Shown: positions 51,778-61,331, counted from the first letter of the stretch. The stretch: DNA of 64,000 bases from Sphingobacterium yanglingense (GCF_004363245.1 NZ_SNYV01000011.1:744001-808000), one strand, 5' to 3'. Notes: generated by a model from the sequence alone, not told the origin. Translations and numbers: made by a program.

Positions 51778-53187
51778 CTATTTAAAAAGTAATTCATTTA
51801 TTAGTTCGACTAAATCTTGCCTATCATCTAACCTCGGATCTCTCGGTATTCTCGTGATAGTCCCCTCTTTGTCAAACACTAGAAGTGTGGGATAGGCTGT
51901 AACAAAAAGATCCTTTATCAATGGATGTGTACCACCATCTCCTCCCGTGTATAGATGCAGACCTTCCTCTGTTGTATATAGCCCAGAGGCTACACTTTTA
52001 GTCCATTTGTCGCCATCTTTGTCAATACTTACACTAACGAACTTAACAGATTCCCCTTGAAACCTTTGCTCTAGCTTATAAAGGTGTGGCACCATTTCAG
52101 GGCAAGCAGGACAGCCCGTATACCAAAAATCCATGACCACTACATTTCCCTTTAATTTTGAAAGATTATATTTTTCCCCTTGAACATTTGCTAGACTGTA
52201 ATTCTGTAACGACGTTTTTTTACTATAGGCCTTGCCAAGTGCTTGTAAAACCTCGGTAAATAATGGATTATGAATATGATGTCTCCCCTTTTCTATACTT
52301 AAGATCGCATCGTTAAGTCTTTTGTTTTTATAAATTAGGTAAAATAGTATTCTCTCTTTTAAAAGACCTTCAGGCAACTCTAAAAAATGATTAAATGTTT
52401 GACTGTAATCAAAAGGCAATCCCTTTTTAAAAAATGAATTAAACATATACTCTTGAACTAATGATGCGGTAAATCTTGATGAAAAGGCAGCATTTTCACT
52501 TTTAAGAAGCTTTTTCTTTATTTGTACGATGAGCCTTGGAATACGATACTTTTTTAAAGCACCTATAAATGGAGACATTTCGCCTCCTCGAATATACTTT
52601 GTTACATAAGTTGTTTTATTATAATTCTCTCCAATCAAATCAGCTAACATCATCGAATAGAGTATATCAGATAGACTATCCTTAGCTGAGTTTAGCTGTT
52701 CTATTTTTAATAAGGTTGTACCGTCTTGAATCTCGTATTCATTTTTAATAATCTTAGGATCATTCAATTTTAATTTATTCATATCCAACTGACTCATTAC
52801 ACGAAAGCGATCTGCAAGACTATTCTTAAAAGAGCCGTATCCAGAATACTTTAATTCATTTCCGATTATTTCAACAACTAGCCTATCATTAGTTTCAATT
52901 AAATTCCCAGCGACTACTCTACTTCCAAACTTTAAATAAAAATATACTGGTTGATCGTATGTCTCCACCCTGAATTCTGTCCCCTGCTCCTTCCATGCAG
53001 CTTTATATAGTCTACTTGAATTAGGGAATGACCATGTTCCCATTGGCACCATGACCTCTAGATAAATAGAATCTACAGGCTCTTCTGTGATAACTCCTTT
53101 CACAACGATTGTGGCGGCTTGTTGTGCTGAAGTATCAATCCAATTATGTAACAAGAAGAGGATTGTGATATATTTTAGATATTTCAT
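51778..53187 (-). CDS. TlpA-like thioredoxin-fold protein with long N-terminal domain
   Basis: 469 aa; signal peptide 1-21 ('IDTSAQQ'). Residues about 25-120 are beta-rich (DUF4369-like), 120-330 helical, and the C-terminal thioredoxin domain (about 332-469) has 'VVVMDFWYTGCPACPEMVPHL' with CPAC and 'VTAYPTLLVFDKEGTI' (cis-Pro). Periplasmic disulfide chemistry is likely. It starts 2 nt after the SusD gene, so is translated with the SusCD pair. Confidence 0.88.
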   Translation of the reverse strand: MKYLKYITILFLLHNWIDTSAQQAATIVVKGVITEEPVDSIYLEVMVPMGTWSFPNSSRLYKAAWKEQGTEFRVETYDQPVYFYLKFGSRVVAGNLIETNDRLVVEIIGNELKYSGYGSFKNSLADRFRVMSQLDMNKLKLNDPKIIKNEYEIQDGTTLLKIEQLNSAKDSLSDILYSMMLADLIGENYNKTTYVTKYIRGGEMSPFIGALKKYRIPRLIVQIKKKLLKSENAAFSSRFTASLVQEYMFNSFFKKGLPFDYSQTFNHFLELPEGLLKERILFYLIYKNKRLNDAILSIEKGRHHIHNPLFTEVLQALGKAYSKKTSLQNYSLANVQGEKYNLSKLKGNVVVMDFWYTGCPACPEMVPHLYKLEQRFQGESVKFVSVSIDKDGDKWTKSVASGLYTTEEGLHLYTGGDGGTHPLIKDLFVTAYPTLLVFDKEGTITRIPRDPRLDDRQDLVELINELLFK

Positions 53188-53189
53188 TT

Positions 53190-54560
53190 CTATCGTAAGT
53201 TTTGAGGTATATTGTTTAATTCTATTTCTATCGTTGGAATTGGAAATACATATCGGTTACTATTTGGTTCCAAAATATATTCGATGCCGTCTATATTTCG
53301 CTTTATTATGATATTCTTCTTATCATATTTATTATACCGCTTGATATCTGTGTATCGGATGCCCCGAAATACGAGTTCTTTTCTCCGCTCTTCCAAAATC
53401 TTGCTCACCACCTCTTCTTTATCGCTTGAAAGAAAATCGACATAGGTATTGGTCTGGTATCGCTTTCGCAACAATTGATTCAAGTAGCTGCAAGCCTCAT
53501 CTGTATCACCCCTCCTAGCTAGACATTCCGCTGCAATCAGGTATATCTCGTCCATTGCCAGTCCAGAAAACTTCTGCCCTCGTATGTCGTATGTACCACG
53601 AAATCGTAGCGAATTCGTCTCTATATTAAAGTATTTAGATCTTCTAAGGTCATTAACCTCGTACATGCCATATAACTGGTCGCTTATTATTGCGTTACGA
53701 CGCGATGTAAAAGTCGTACCGACTAAGGAGGTGACAAATAAACACTCCTCCAAAGGCTTTGTGCTTATGACTGATATCGTCGGAGTCAATGTGTTAAAGT
53801 CCGTCAGCGCCGGACCAATTTTTAAAGCAGCAACAGCGTGGTCGTGTGCTGGCTCAAATCGATGTATCGCCAGATTGATCCTTGCCAACAGTGCATGGAC
53901 GGCAGCTTTAGAAGGTCGTGTCACTACCGATGATTGAACAGGTAATAACGTTAGCGCTTCATCAAGATCTGCAAAAACCTGATCATACGATTCCTTTAAG
54001 TTAGCTCGTCCATCCTTTCTTTCTAAATCCGGAGAAAGCCTCAATATTATACCTGCATCCCTACCAGCAGTCTCCACATCGTAAGGAATACAAAATGTCT
54101 GAATCAGATTATAAAAAGCGAGGGCTCTAAAAAAGAGAGCCGTTCCTTTTATCTCATTAAACAGCGCTATATCATCTGACTTGATGGCGGTGATACCCTC
54201 TAGCACAGCATTCGCGACGTAAATTCTAGCATATGTATCAGACCATCCACTTATGTCTCTTATTTCATTTTCATAGACATCTTCCTTCCAGATATAAGCA
54301 TTTCGCTCCGTGGTGAAAAGGGCACGTTTCCAAATGTCCGTTGTTATATAAAAATCGTCGTCTGCGGTGAGTGTCCCCATTGCAGATTCATTGTTGTTAA
54401 AAAGTTCTTCTTGCTTTAATAGAGCGTAATACTCCATCAGTGTAGCGGGCACTGCTAAAGACTGACTGGTCTTTGCTGCTAAGAATTCATCCTGCTTCGA
54501 ACATGAAGCCAGCATAATGATCACCGAGACCATTACGTATATAATACTATTCATTTTCAT
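53190..54560 (-). CDS. SusD/RagB-family lipoprotein
   Basis: 456 aa; lipobox 'IMLASC' (Cys20) then 'SKQDEFLAAK'. SusD pattern: 'ALFFRALAFYNLIQTFCIPYD', 'LKESYDQVFADLDEALTLLP', 'AAVHALLARINLAI' and C-terminal 'EERRKELVFRGIRYTDIKRYN' followed by 'YVFPIPTIEIELNNIPQNLR'. It is 4 nt after the SusC gene. Confidence 0.94.
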   Translation of the reverse strand: MKMNSIIYVMVSVIIMLASCSKQDEFLAAKTSQSLAVPATLMEYYALLKQEELFNNNESAMGTLTADDDFYITTDIWKRALFTTERNAYIWKEDVYENEIRDISGWSDTYARIYVANAVLEGITAIKSDDIALFNEIKGTALFFRALAFYNLIQTFCIPYDVETAGRDAGIILRLSPDLERKDGRANLKESYDQVFADLDEALTLLPVQSSVVTRPSKAAVHALLARINLAIHRFEPAHDHAVAALKIGPALTDFNTLTPTISVISTKPLEECLFVTSLVGTTFTSRRNAIISDQLYGMYEVNDLRRSKYFNIETNSLRFRGTYDIRGQKFSGLAMDEIYLIAAECLARRGDTDEACSYLNQLLRKRYQTNTYVDFLSSDKEEVVSKILEERRKELVFRGIRYTDIKRYNKYDKKNIIIKRNIDGIEYILEPNSNRYVFPIPTIEIELNNIPQNLR

Positions 54561-54564
54561 GATC

Positions 54565-57500
54565 TTAAAGATTTATACGTGTACCGAAGGAAATGGTAAA
54601 TGGATCGCGATATACACCGTAAGATTGATATACATCAGGGTCTAGTCCTGCTTTGTTAGCCTTCCAGATCAGTCCGATCTGATTAGCAAGAGCATACAAC
54701 TCTACTCGAGTAGTTCGTGCTTTATTCAATCGGGGTGAGAAGGAATACGATAGCCTGACATCCTGTAAACGGATATGGTCAGCCCTATCTACCAGAGCGG
54801 TAGAGAACCGATAAAACAAGCTTCTATTACTATCATAAGGTGGTAGGGTCATTGCAGGAACATCTGTCACTAACTCGTCTCCAGGTTTCTGCCAGCGCTT
54901 GTCATAATCGCTATGTACGGCCCAACTGGAGAATAACGAGGGGTAGCTTATCGATTCGCGACGGAAGTAATACCCTAATTTATAGATTATATTAAACGAT
55001 AGTCCGAGATTCTTCCATTGTAGGTTATTCCTCCATGAGCCAAAGGACGTTGGTCGTGCAGTCCCTACGAGGTGCATATTATCGATAGTCGTCTGTGCAA
55101 TTATAGCTTTCACATCAGAACTCACCTCCCCGTCCAGATAGCCCTGTGGATTGCCAGATCCATCTAGCCCTGCCCACTCATATGCAAATATGGAGTATAT
55201 GGGATAGCCCGTCAGTGGCGTTATATAAATATTACCACTTCCTGTATTCATGTAGTTATTGACCGACTGCTTCACCTTATAATCCACGACACGATCACGG
55301 TTTACACTCCATATCAGATCCGTACTCCAGCGCCATGTCTCCCTATCAACCAACGAGCCGGATAATGTTATATCCCAACCTTGTCCTTTTATATCTGCTG
55401 TATTGCCCCGGTATATGGTCAATCCCGAAGATGGTGCCAGTGGGCTATCCCCGATCAGATCAGTCCCACGCTTGTCATAGAATTCGACCTTACCGCTCAG
55501 TCGACTAGCTAAGAGAGCAAACTCCAAGCCCAGATTTACCGTTCGCATACGCTCCCAACGGAGGTTTCTATTCCCTGGATTAGCTATTGTTGCATAACTC
55601 TCGCCTGTATAGATATTGGCAAAGCCATCCATATTACGGGTGGTGAGTACACCTGTGACCGTCTTATCAATATTCCCATTGTATCCATAAGAGGCTCGTA
55701 GCCTCAAATTGGATATCCAAGAATGCTCCTGCATAAACTCTTCCCGATCCATATTCCAAAGCAGCCCCAAAGAATACAAGGGCACTGCCTTATTATTGGT
55801 ACTCACGCCAAAGAGATTAGACTTATCCACTCTGGCGCTCAGTGATGCCACGTATCTATCTGAATAAGAAACAGCCCCATTAAAATAATAAGAGATATAC
55901 CTGTCCGTGGATTTCCCCAACCCCAGTAGAAAAGGAATCTTACTATATTGCCCTCCGGGATTGGTAAGAAAGAAAGCTGTAGGATCAACAAATTGTTGCG
56001 TAGCTGTCGCCTCTTTGTATCCGTATCGGGTACTTGAAGTACTTTCGCTTACAGCATCACTCACCTCCACTCCTGTCAGAGCGTCAAGCCTTAGACCTTT
56101 ACCAAAATAACCGTTATAGGCCATCTGCGCTCTCGCTCTATTGGTTACCAACTCTGTACCGTACAGTTGCAGTACCCCTCCCCAAGGCACCTTATATGAT
56201 GGATTACCTGTTCCTATGCCCGATGCAAAGCTATAGACCAAGTCACGTGCATAAAACGTATCCTCCTGATAATGATTGCGCCTATTATTTAACTGGTGCT
56301 CCCTAAGATATTTCACATCGACCGTAAATCCGCTATTTGTCTTGTATTCTATCCCTACATTATAGCGGTGATTGCGGATACGCCCTGTATTATCTAGCAT
56401 ATTGAGCTCTTCCAGTGGTACATAGTCGAGATCAAAAGGAAGCTTGCCCGACAGATCCTTCACGAAGCCAGATGCATAGCGGTACGCTATGGGAAGAGCT
56501 GCACCATTCTCCCCAACCAGTTGAGCATAGGGATAGAGCGTATTTGTCTTTCCATTACCTTGATTAAAATCGGGAATGGAACTATTATTAGTCTGATTGT
56601 TTATTGCAGACCGCCATCCTAAAGACAACGACAATCCGTGTAAAGGATAAAAGGTATTTTCCGTTCCTACTGTAAATCGATTATCCCTATTACCTACTTG
56701 TGGGCTTTGTCCCTTATCGTACCCAACAGACACAATATGGTCCGCATAGCTGCCACCCGTTCTAAAATCAACAGCATACTGCTGCTGTACTGATGACTGA
56801 TAAAAATAACGCGACAAATCTTTTCGTACGTCCCGCTTTGCCCAGTCTGCCAATGAAGATTCCTTTTCGCTAGCACTAGCGGATGAAGCCAATAACTGAA
56901 CAACTGGAGACATGTAGTTATATCCCGTAGCGATGTCTGCACTATAAAATCCTACATCAAACAACCTTTGTTCTAAGTCAATAAAAGCACGTGCATCCAT
57001 AAAATAAGGGCTATTGTATAGGTCTGGCTTATTACTACGACTTATACTGGTATTAAAACCGATTGTGGGTGCCTGATTCCGCTTGCCTCTTTTAGATGTG
57101 ATAACAATTACACCATTACCAGAACGTACGCCCCATATAGATGCTGCTGCAGCATCTTTTAATACCGTGATAGATTCAATATCATTCGGATTGATGCCGT
57201 TCAGATCTCCATCGTACGGAAAACCATCCAATACCACCAAAGGCTGCGATTGTCCGAACAGCGTGCTTGTACCTCGGATCGAGAAGTCCTTGTTACCTTG
57301 CGAAGATGAAAAAGTCTGGTTGTTGAAATTGAGCCCAGGTACTACTCCTTCCAAGCGTCCTAAAAAGTCTTTTCCGACAGTGCGTTCGATCAGATTCCTA
57401 TTTATATGCTCAAAGCTCCCCGTAGCTCTTTCCTTTGGTATCTTCTGGTATCCTGTAGATACCACTTCCACTTCTTCGATCTGTTTTTCACCAGTCTGTA

Positions 57501-57921
57501 GGGCGATATTTAATGTTGTAGACGTATTCTCATAGGCAACCCGTTGCTCTTTATATCCGATATGTTTTAAAGTTAATACCCCTGCAGACTTGTCTACACT
57601 TATCGTAAACCTCCCCTCCTTATCCGTGCGCGTATGCTTCTTATCTACAGAGACCGAAGCCCCTTCGATAGGCTTTCCATCTTGAATAGATGAAACCACA
57701 CCTGTAAGCACCGTTTGATTTAGGCCAGTGGCCTCCTGCCCGAAAGCAGGAGAAACCAAAACGCCACTAAACAACACACAGAAAATCATTAATATACGCG
57801 ACACGTCTTTGCGAGCGCAGCGAAGCAATCTATCTTTATTTTGTTTTATCAGGCAGACATAGCCCTGCCCATAGGACAGTTCTCTCCCAATCCTAAAAAA
57901 ATGTTTCATTTTTTGGTTCAA
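54565..57921 (-). CDS. SusC/RagA-family TonB-dependent transporter without STN domain
   Basis: 1118 aa. After the signal ('MIFCVLFSGVLVSPAFGQE', about 45-63) a carboxypeptidase-D-like domain 'LTGVVSSIQDGKPIEGASVSV' comes at once; no STN domain, consistent with the absence of a sigma/anti-sigma pair. Plug 'DFSIRGTSTLFGQSQPLVVLDGF' and 'SITVLKDAAAASIWGVRSGNGVIV', barrel ending 'FTISFGTRINL'. The segment 'KDRLLRCARKDVSRI' (about 29-43), just before the signal peptide, is encoded by a REP-like repeat (57804-57834), so the native start may lie further inside. It is the first gene of a SusC-SusD-TlpA operon. Confidence 0.93.
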   Translation of the reverse strand: MNQKMKHFFRIGRELSYGQGYVCLIKQNKDRLLRCARKDVSRILMIFCVLFSGVLVSPAFGQEATGLNQTVLTGVVSSIQDGKPIEGASVSVDKKHTRTDKEGRFTISVDKSAGVLTLKHIGYKEQRVAYENTSTTLNIALQTGEKQIEEVEVVSTGYQKIPKERATGSFEHINRNLIERTVGKDFLGRLEGVVPGLNFNNQTFSSSQGNKDFSIRGTSTLFGQSQPLVVLDGFPYDGDLNGINPNDIESITVLKDAAAASIWGVRSGNGVIVITSKRGKRNQAPTIGFNTSISRSNKPDLYNSPYFMDARAFIDLEQRLFDVGFYSADIATGYNYMSPVVQLLASSASASEKESSLADWAKRDVRKDLSRYFYQSSVQQQYAVDFRTGGSYADHIVSVGYDKGQSPQVGNRDNRFTVGTENTFYPLHGLSLSLGWRSAINNQTNNSSIPDFNQGNGKTNTLYPYAQLVGENGAALPIAYRYASGFVKDLSGKLPFDLDYVPLEELNMLDNTGRIRNHRYNVGIEYKTNSGFTVDVKYLREHQLNNRRNHYQEDTFYARDLVYSFASGIGTGNPSYKVPWGGVLQLYGTELVTNRARAQMAYNGYFGKGLRLDALTGVEVSDAVSESTSSTRYGYKEATATQQFVDPTAFFLTNPGGQYSKIPFLLGLGKSTDRYISYYFNGAVSYSDRYVASLSARVDKSNLFGVSTNNKAVPLYSLGLLWNMDREEFMQEHSWISNLRLRASYGYNGNIDKTVTGVLTTRNMDGFANIYTGESYATIANPGNRNLRWERMRTVNLGLEFALLASRLSGKVEFYDKRGTDLIGDSPLAPSSGLTIYRGNTADIKGQGWDITLSGSLVDRETWRWSTDLIWSVNRDRVVDYKVKQSVNNYMNTGSGNIYITPLTGYPIYSIFAYEWAGLDGSGNPQGYLDGEVSSDVKAIIAQTTIDNMHLVGTARPTSFGSWRNNLQWKNLGLSFNIIYKLGYYFRRESISYPSLFSSWAVHSDYDKRWQKPGDELVTDVPAMTLPPYDSNRSLFYRFSTALVDRADHIRLQDVRLSYSFSPRLNKARTTRVELYALANQIGLIWKANKAGLDPDVYQSYGVYRDPFTISFGTRINL
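57804..57834 (+). repeat. REP-like repeat inside the SusC 5' coding region
   Basis: CGTCTTTGCGAGCGCAGCGA then AGCAATCTATC, a Bacteroidota dispersed element; related copies are at 58208-58262 and 20925-20951. It is read as protein in the SusC gene (minus frame). Confidence 0.6.
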
Positions 57922-57947
57922 TTATGCAACAGTTTTCACCATTGCAG

Positions 57948-58021
57948 ATTCAAAAATCAGTTTGATTTTTGAATGCCACTGGAGCTGTTAATAATTGGTT
58001 TTGCGCTAGCGATGTGGCATT
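57948..58021 (-). promoter_or_regulatory. Two leader hairpins upstream of SusC
   Basis: ATTCAAAAATCA (57948-57959) / TGATTTTTGAAT (57963-57974), perfect 12-bp arms, 3-nt loop; and AATGCCAC (57972-57979) / GTGGCATT (58014-58021), perfect 8-bp arms. Because they share bases 57972-57974, the two stems compete for those bases. In the minus-strand leader they would lie 27-100 nt before the SusC start codon and could regulate expression, for example as an attenuator or RNA-protein site. Confidence 0.45.
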
Positions 58022-58207
58022 TCAAAAGAATTATACAAGAACCGACCTCCATCTTGTACCGAAAATACAATATGAAATACAAACAAATTTGTAGCAATAG
58101 AAAGTTATCTCTATATTTAAAGTGTTAAGTTAAATAGTTGATATCAGTCTATAGTATAATCGTTGTACTGTAGGCCGGTACCAGAAATGGGCTTTGACGT
58201 TTTGACA

Positions 58208-58262
58208 ATCGTCATTGCGAGGATGTCTTGCACGTAGTGAAAAACGACGTGGCAATCTCTCC
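58208..58262 (+). repeat. REP-like dispersed repeat, full copy
   Basis: ATCGTCATTGCGAGGATGTC begins the copy and ACGACGTGGCAATCTCTCC ends it. It is a GC-richer 55-nt element in otherwise AT-rich DNA, of the same family as 57804-57834. Confidence 0.65.
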
Positions 58263-58414
58263 TACCCTTTTCTGTATGCTGAATATCAACCTTAATCCGG
58301 CGGAGAAATAACGTTCTTTAATAATAGTGGATGGGGAAACCGATGACTACAATCCTGGATTGTGTCTTGATGGTTCTTTTTGATGGTTTTTAATCGTCTC
58401 ATAATCATAATGTT

Positions 58415-58670
58415 TATAAAAACGATGACACCCGGTAAGCTTGAAAGAAGCTGAATTGGTTAAAAAAACCAATAGAGCGAGGCTCAAAGCTTCTGAACAG
58501 GTACCGTCAAGAACCCCAAGACAAAAGTCTTGTTTCCCCAGAAGACTAACATGAGCGTCGCTCTACTGAAATAATATCGGTAAAGATAAAAAAAATCAGT
58601 AGAAAGCGAGCTCACGATCTACTCATGGGGAAATTGACGGTTTCGTTCATGAGTGACTATCGTTTTGAAG
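58415..58670. ncRNA. Candidate structured non-coding RNA of unknown class
   Basis: About 250 nt closed by a long-range stem AAAACGAT (58419-58426) / ATCGTTTT (58659-58666). Inside: ATTGGTT/AACCAAT (58455-58473), CAAGAC/GTCTTG (58517-58532), a long stem GAGCGTCGCTCTACTGA / TCAGTAGAAAGCGAGCTC (58553-58569 and 58596-58613, near-perfect), and ACTCATG/CATGAGT (58621-58627 and 58648-58654). It has no ORF, lacks tmRNA, RNase P and SRP signatures, and strand is not determined. It stands just before the defence-like island. Confidence 0.4.
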
Positions 58671-58771
58671 AAGTTCTACCTCTTCAAGCAATGTCGCTTT
58701 ACATTAAAACATACACAAATATACAATTAATATCAGAGAAAAAGAATCTAATATACTTTTTATCGTAAAAT

Positions 58772-59257
58772 ATGAGCACAAAAACGAAAACAGCGTTAGG
58801 CAAATACCTTGATAGGCTAAAATCAAACAAGTCAAAAATAGCGTCTGACCTAGGTTTTACTACTGATAGATTAAATGCTCTTGTTAATGAGGAAGAAGCA
58901 ATACTGTATGCTGATGAATTTTTCCCAATTCTATATCTAGCAAACTATTACGCCGGTATAGCAATTGATAAATTCGATTCTACTGTGTCCGAAATATTCC
59001 CCAATCGAAACAAAAATAGCATTATATCAAAATATAGCCACATGTCTCCAAGTGCCAGACTATTCTTGATTCACACTCAACAAAAGAAAGAACTAGAAGA
59101 ATCTATAGGTATGAAAAAAAGTAAACTAACTAAGTTCGCAAATGGTGAACAAGATCGAGCCACAGCCTTAGAGGTAATTAACTTTTGTGATGGAATGGAT
59201 TTCAAGCTGCTAGAAACATATGAAAAGTATTTTGGTAAGATTGCTATACTAGTTTAA
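58772..59257 (+). CDS. HTH-like DNA-binding protein
   Basis: 161 aa with two weak XRE-like units: 'LGKYLDRLKSNKSKIASDLGFTTDRLNALV' (about 9-38) and 'ELEESIGMKKSKLTKFANGEQDRATALEVINFCDGM' (about 108-143). No signal or membrane segment. It heads the 58.8-64 kb island, right after the candidate RNA, and could be its regulator or a defence-system controller. No family recognised beyond HTH-like features. Confidence 0.6.
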   Translation: MSTKTKTALGKYLDRLKSNKSKIASDLGFTTDRLNALVNEEEAILYADEFFPILYLANYYAGIAIDKFDSTVSEIFPNRNKNSIISKYSHMSPSARLFLIHTQQKKELEESIGMKKSKLTKFANGEQDRATALEVINFCDGMDFKLLETYEKYFGKIAILV

Positions 59258-59306
59258 TCTATATGGAATACTATTAGAGAAAATAACTTTTTAACAAACC
59301 AAAATT

Positions 59307-59549
59307 ATGACTTTATCATTTATAGGCACTCAAGAATTATTAATCCTACTCCCTCTAGTTTACGGTCTCTTCATTGTAGGGATATTTTACGGATTATACA
59401 AAGTGCTATCTACGTTATTAAACCGCTATTTGGCAGCAAAGCGCGAACAAACAGCAGCCCTACTCCTACAGAGCGATGCGCTGAAAGAAATCGCTTCAGC
59501 AGTCCGAGAATCGAACGATAAGAACGACACACCGCCAGAAATAATCTAA
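59307..59549 (+). CDS. Small membrane protein
   Basis: 80 aa with one or two helices ('QELLILLPLVYGLFIVGIFYGLYKVLSTLL', about 9-38) and a charged cytoplasmic tail. Not recognised. It is 49 bp after the HTH gene and 9 bp before the DUF1877-like gene, so it likely shares their transcript. Confidence 0.55.
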   Translation: MTLSFIGTQELLILLPLVYGLFIVGIFYGLYKVLSTLLNRYLAAKREQTAALLLQSDALKEIASAVRESNDKNDTPPEII

Positions 59550-59558
59550 CTATATTCA

Positions 59559-60062
59559 ATGGGAATGATTCAATACTACCTTCGGGTAGATCAAAAAGTT
59601 TTAGAAAGCTTTTTGAAAGACAGCAAAGTTTTAATAGATGTAGCATATAGCAAGAATGAATCTGATGATTACGCTCTATTAGATCTTGACAAAGCTTGGG
59701 AAGGTATTTTTTACCTGGTAACAGGTTCAAGTTTGGCTGATGCTTTCACCAACGAATTGCCTCAGCTACCGCTTCTCTTCGGTCCTTCACAGATTGATCC
59801 AGAGCTAGACATGGGTTATGGGCCTGCAACATTCACTAGCCCCGAACAGACAAAAGAGATGTATAATATTATAAAAGACCTCTCTAAAGATGAGCTAACT
59901 GCCAGATTCGATTCGGATAAAATGTTTGAACAAGATTTGTATCCGGATATCTGGGATGACGAAAACGCTTTAGATTACCTGTTGGACTTCTTCGAAGATC
60001 TTAGAGGTTTTTATAAAGATGCCGTAGAAAAAAATCAGGCCATGGTAATGTTCTTGTCTTAA
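59559..60062 (+). CDS. DUF1877/YfbM-like protein
   Basis: 167 aa. 'MGMIQYYLRVDQKVLESFLK' and 'LDLDKAWEGIFYLVTGSS' (43-60), 'MGYGPATFTSPEQTKEMYNI' and 'YPDIWDDENALDYLLDFFEDLRGFYKDAVEKNQAMVMFLS' follow the E. coli YfbM-type DUF1877 layout along the full length. The cellular role of the family is not established. It occurs in islands and beside toxins or effectors. Confidence 0.75.
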   Translation: MGMIQYYLRVDQKVLESFLKDSKVLIDVAYSKNESDDYALLDLDKAWEGIFYLVTGSSLADAFTNELPQLPLLFGPSQIDPELDMGYGPATFTSPEQTKEMYNIIKDLSKDELTARFDSDKMFEQDLYPDIWDDENALDYLLDFFEDLRGFYKDAVEKNQAMVMFLS

Positions 60063-60105
60063 GATTGATTGTTTTATGATATATAATTTACGTTTACGAG
60101 GTCGT

Positions 60106-60651
60106 ATGAAGAATATTTCTACAACTGTAAGCCTGTTAGGTATTTTAACATTTTGGGCACCTTCTTTAAGTCAAGCGCAGGAGATCTCATGTGATGAGTT
60201 GAAGAAGATCCAAATCACCGACTCAAATCGGGAGACTATTCTAAAGAAGTACAAAGATGCCATTTACAGATGTGCAGGAATAACAAGTAAAGATAGCCTT
60301 TTGCTATCAATATCGGAGTTGCCCACTATTGCGAAACATGGAGCTATATCGAATGTCCCTTCGAAAACCATCGGTGATCTTATCAATGAACTACATCTAA
60401 TAAAAGCTGAGCCCCAATATGATGATGTAAGAGATCTGGCAAATTTTGTTTATGAAAATATTGATAAGAAAATAGATATAAAAGATAAGCAAAAAGTGAT
60501 TCAACCTTTAACAATGCTAGCAGTGAACGGAGATGATGAAAAACTGGATGCCAATCAATTGATCGACTATCTCTTCTCCCCGGCCTGCAAAGGGCTTACA
60601 TATCAGCAGGGATACATAAAGTTTTTGGAACTGCAGAAAAAGAAGAAGTAA
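60106..60651 (+). CDS. Predicted periplasmic or secreted protein, unknown
   Basis: 181 aa from ATG 60106, which begins a clean signal peptide ('MKNISTTVSLLGILTFWAP', cleavage after 'SQAQ'); the earlier ATG at 60076 adds 10 basic residues. The mature part is helical with Cys residues ('EISCDELKK', 'YRCAGITSKD', 'SPACKGLTYQQ') and a Lys-rich tail. It may be an export-associated immunity-type or binding protein. No family recognised. Confidence 0.55.
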   Translation: MKNISTTVSLLGILTFWAPSLSQAQEISCDELKKIQITDSNRETILKKYKDAIYRCAGITSKDSLLLSISELPTIAKHGAISNVPSKTIGDLINELHLIKAEPQYDDVRDLANFVYENIDKKIDIKDKQKVIQPLTMLAVNGDDEKLDANQLIDYLFSPACKGLTYQQGYIKFLELQKKKK

Positions 60652-60789
60652 CTGATTGTTCACAGAGGCCTAAATGAGTCTTAGGCGCAAAGGTATGTTA
60701 AGAAATAACTAAGTAACGAAATACGGTAAACCGTAAGTAATAGCTGTGTGAACTAAATATATTTGAGGTCGGACTATATAAGAACGTAA

Positions 60790-60942
60790 AAAACTCACAG
60801 AATAGAAATTAATAAAACTCCGCACCAGACATACTACAAGCTCTCTGTTTTATACAATGATGACATTGGCCCCCAGTCCAATACAATCAGAGAAGACATT
60901 AGGGCAGGTTTTAAACTAAGATCTGATATTGAGATTAAATAA
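60790..60942 (+). pseudogene. Remnant C-terminus of an unknown gene
   Basis: Open frame between a TAA (60787-60789) and the TAA at 60940-60942 reads like protein: 'INKTPHQTYYKLSVLYNDDI' and 'GPQSNTIREDIRAGFKLRSD'. There is no start codon. The flanking 60652-60789 has no other feature. It may be the tail of a gene lost by recombination. Confidence 0.3.
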
Positions 60943-60958
60943 TAAAAGTAATAAGCAA

Positions 60959-61300
60959 ATGATAACACACACTATTTACGGCCCTTTACCCAACCTAAAT
61001 TTGACCTATGATGAGTTGAAAGTTTTAGTAGCAGAATTATTAAGCAACTGCTCAACTTTCGACTTTATCCCATTTATCAATGCTCTTTCCGAACACGTCA
61101 AGGTAAATAAAACTGGTATTGAGATAGATAAAGACACAGTTTACACTGGTGGCTTATCTCAAACTGATACTTCAAGAGTAAGAGAGATCATATGGGACTT
61201 TATTGTTGATAGATATATCACTCTTGGAGGAAATGGTCATGATACTTGGCCTACACTAACTATTACAGAAAGGGGTAAAGCATATTTTGGATTTAGATAA
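60959..61300 (+). CDS. Hypothetical protein upstream of the Shedu gene
   Basis: 113 aa from ATG 60959; a TTG start 30 bp earlier is less likely and overlaps the remnant. Central part 'KVNKTGIEIDKDTVYTGGLSQTDTSRVREIIWDFIVDRYI' is mixed alpha/beta; it ends 'GHDTWPTLTITERGKAYFGFR', a winged-helix-like tail. It is 31 bp before the Shedu gene and probably co-transcribed. Confidence 0.5.
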   Translation: MITHTIYGPLPNLNLTYDELKVLVAELLSNCSTFDFIPFINALSEHVKVNKTGIEIDKDTVYTGGLSQTDTSRVREIIWDFIVDRYITLGGNGHDTWPTLTITERGKAYFGFR

Positions 61301-61331
61301 GTCTAAAAGACTAAATTAAAATTGGTTAATA

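Noticed and set aside
58415..58670. Retron msr-msd, tmRNA or RNase P RNA
   Set aside because: No reverse transcriptase beside it, and no tag ORF, CCA end or conserved P-RNA or tmRNA core seen; kept only as unknown structured RNA.
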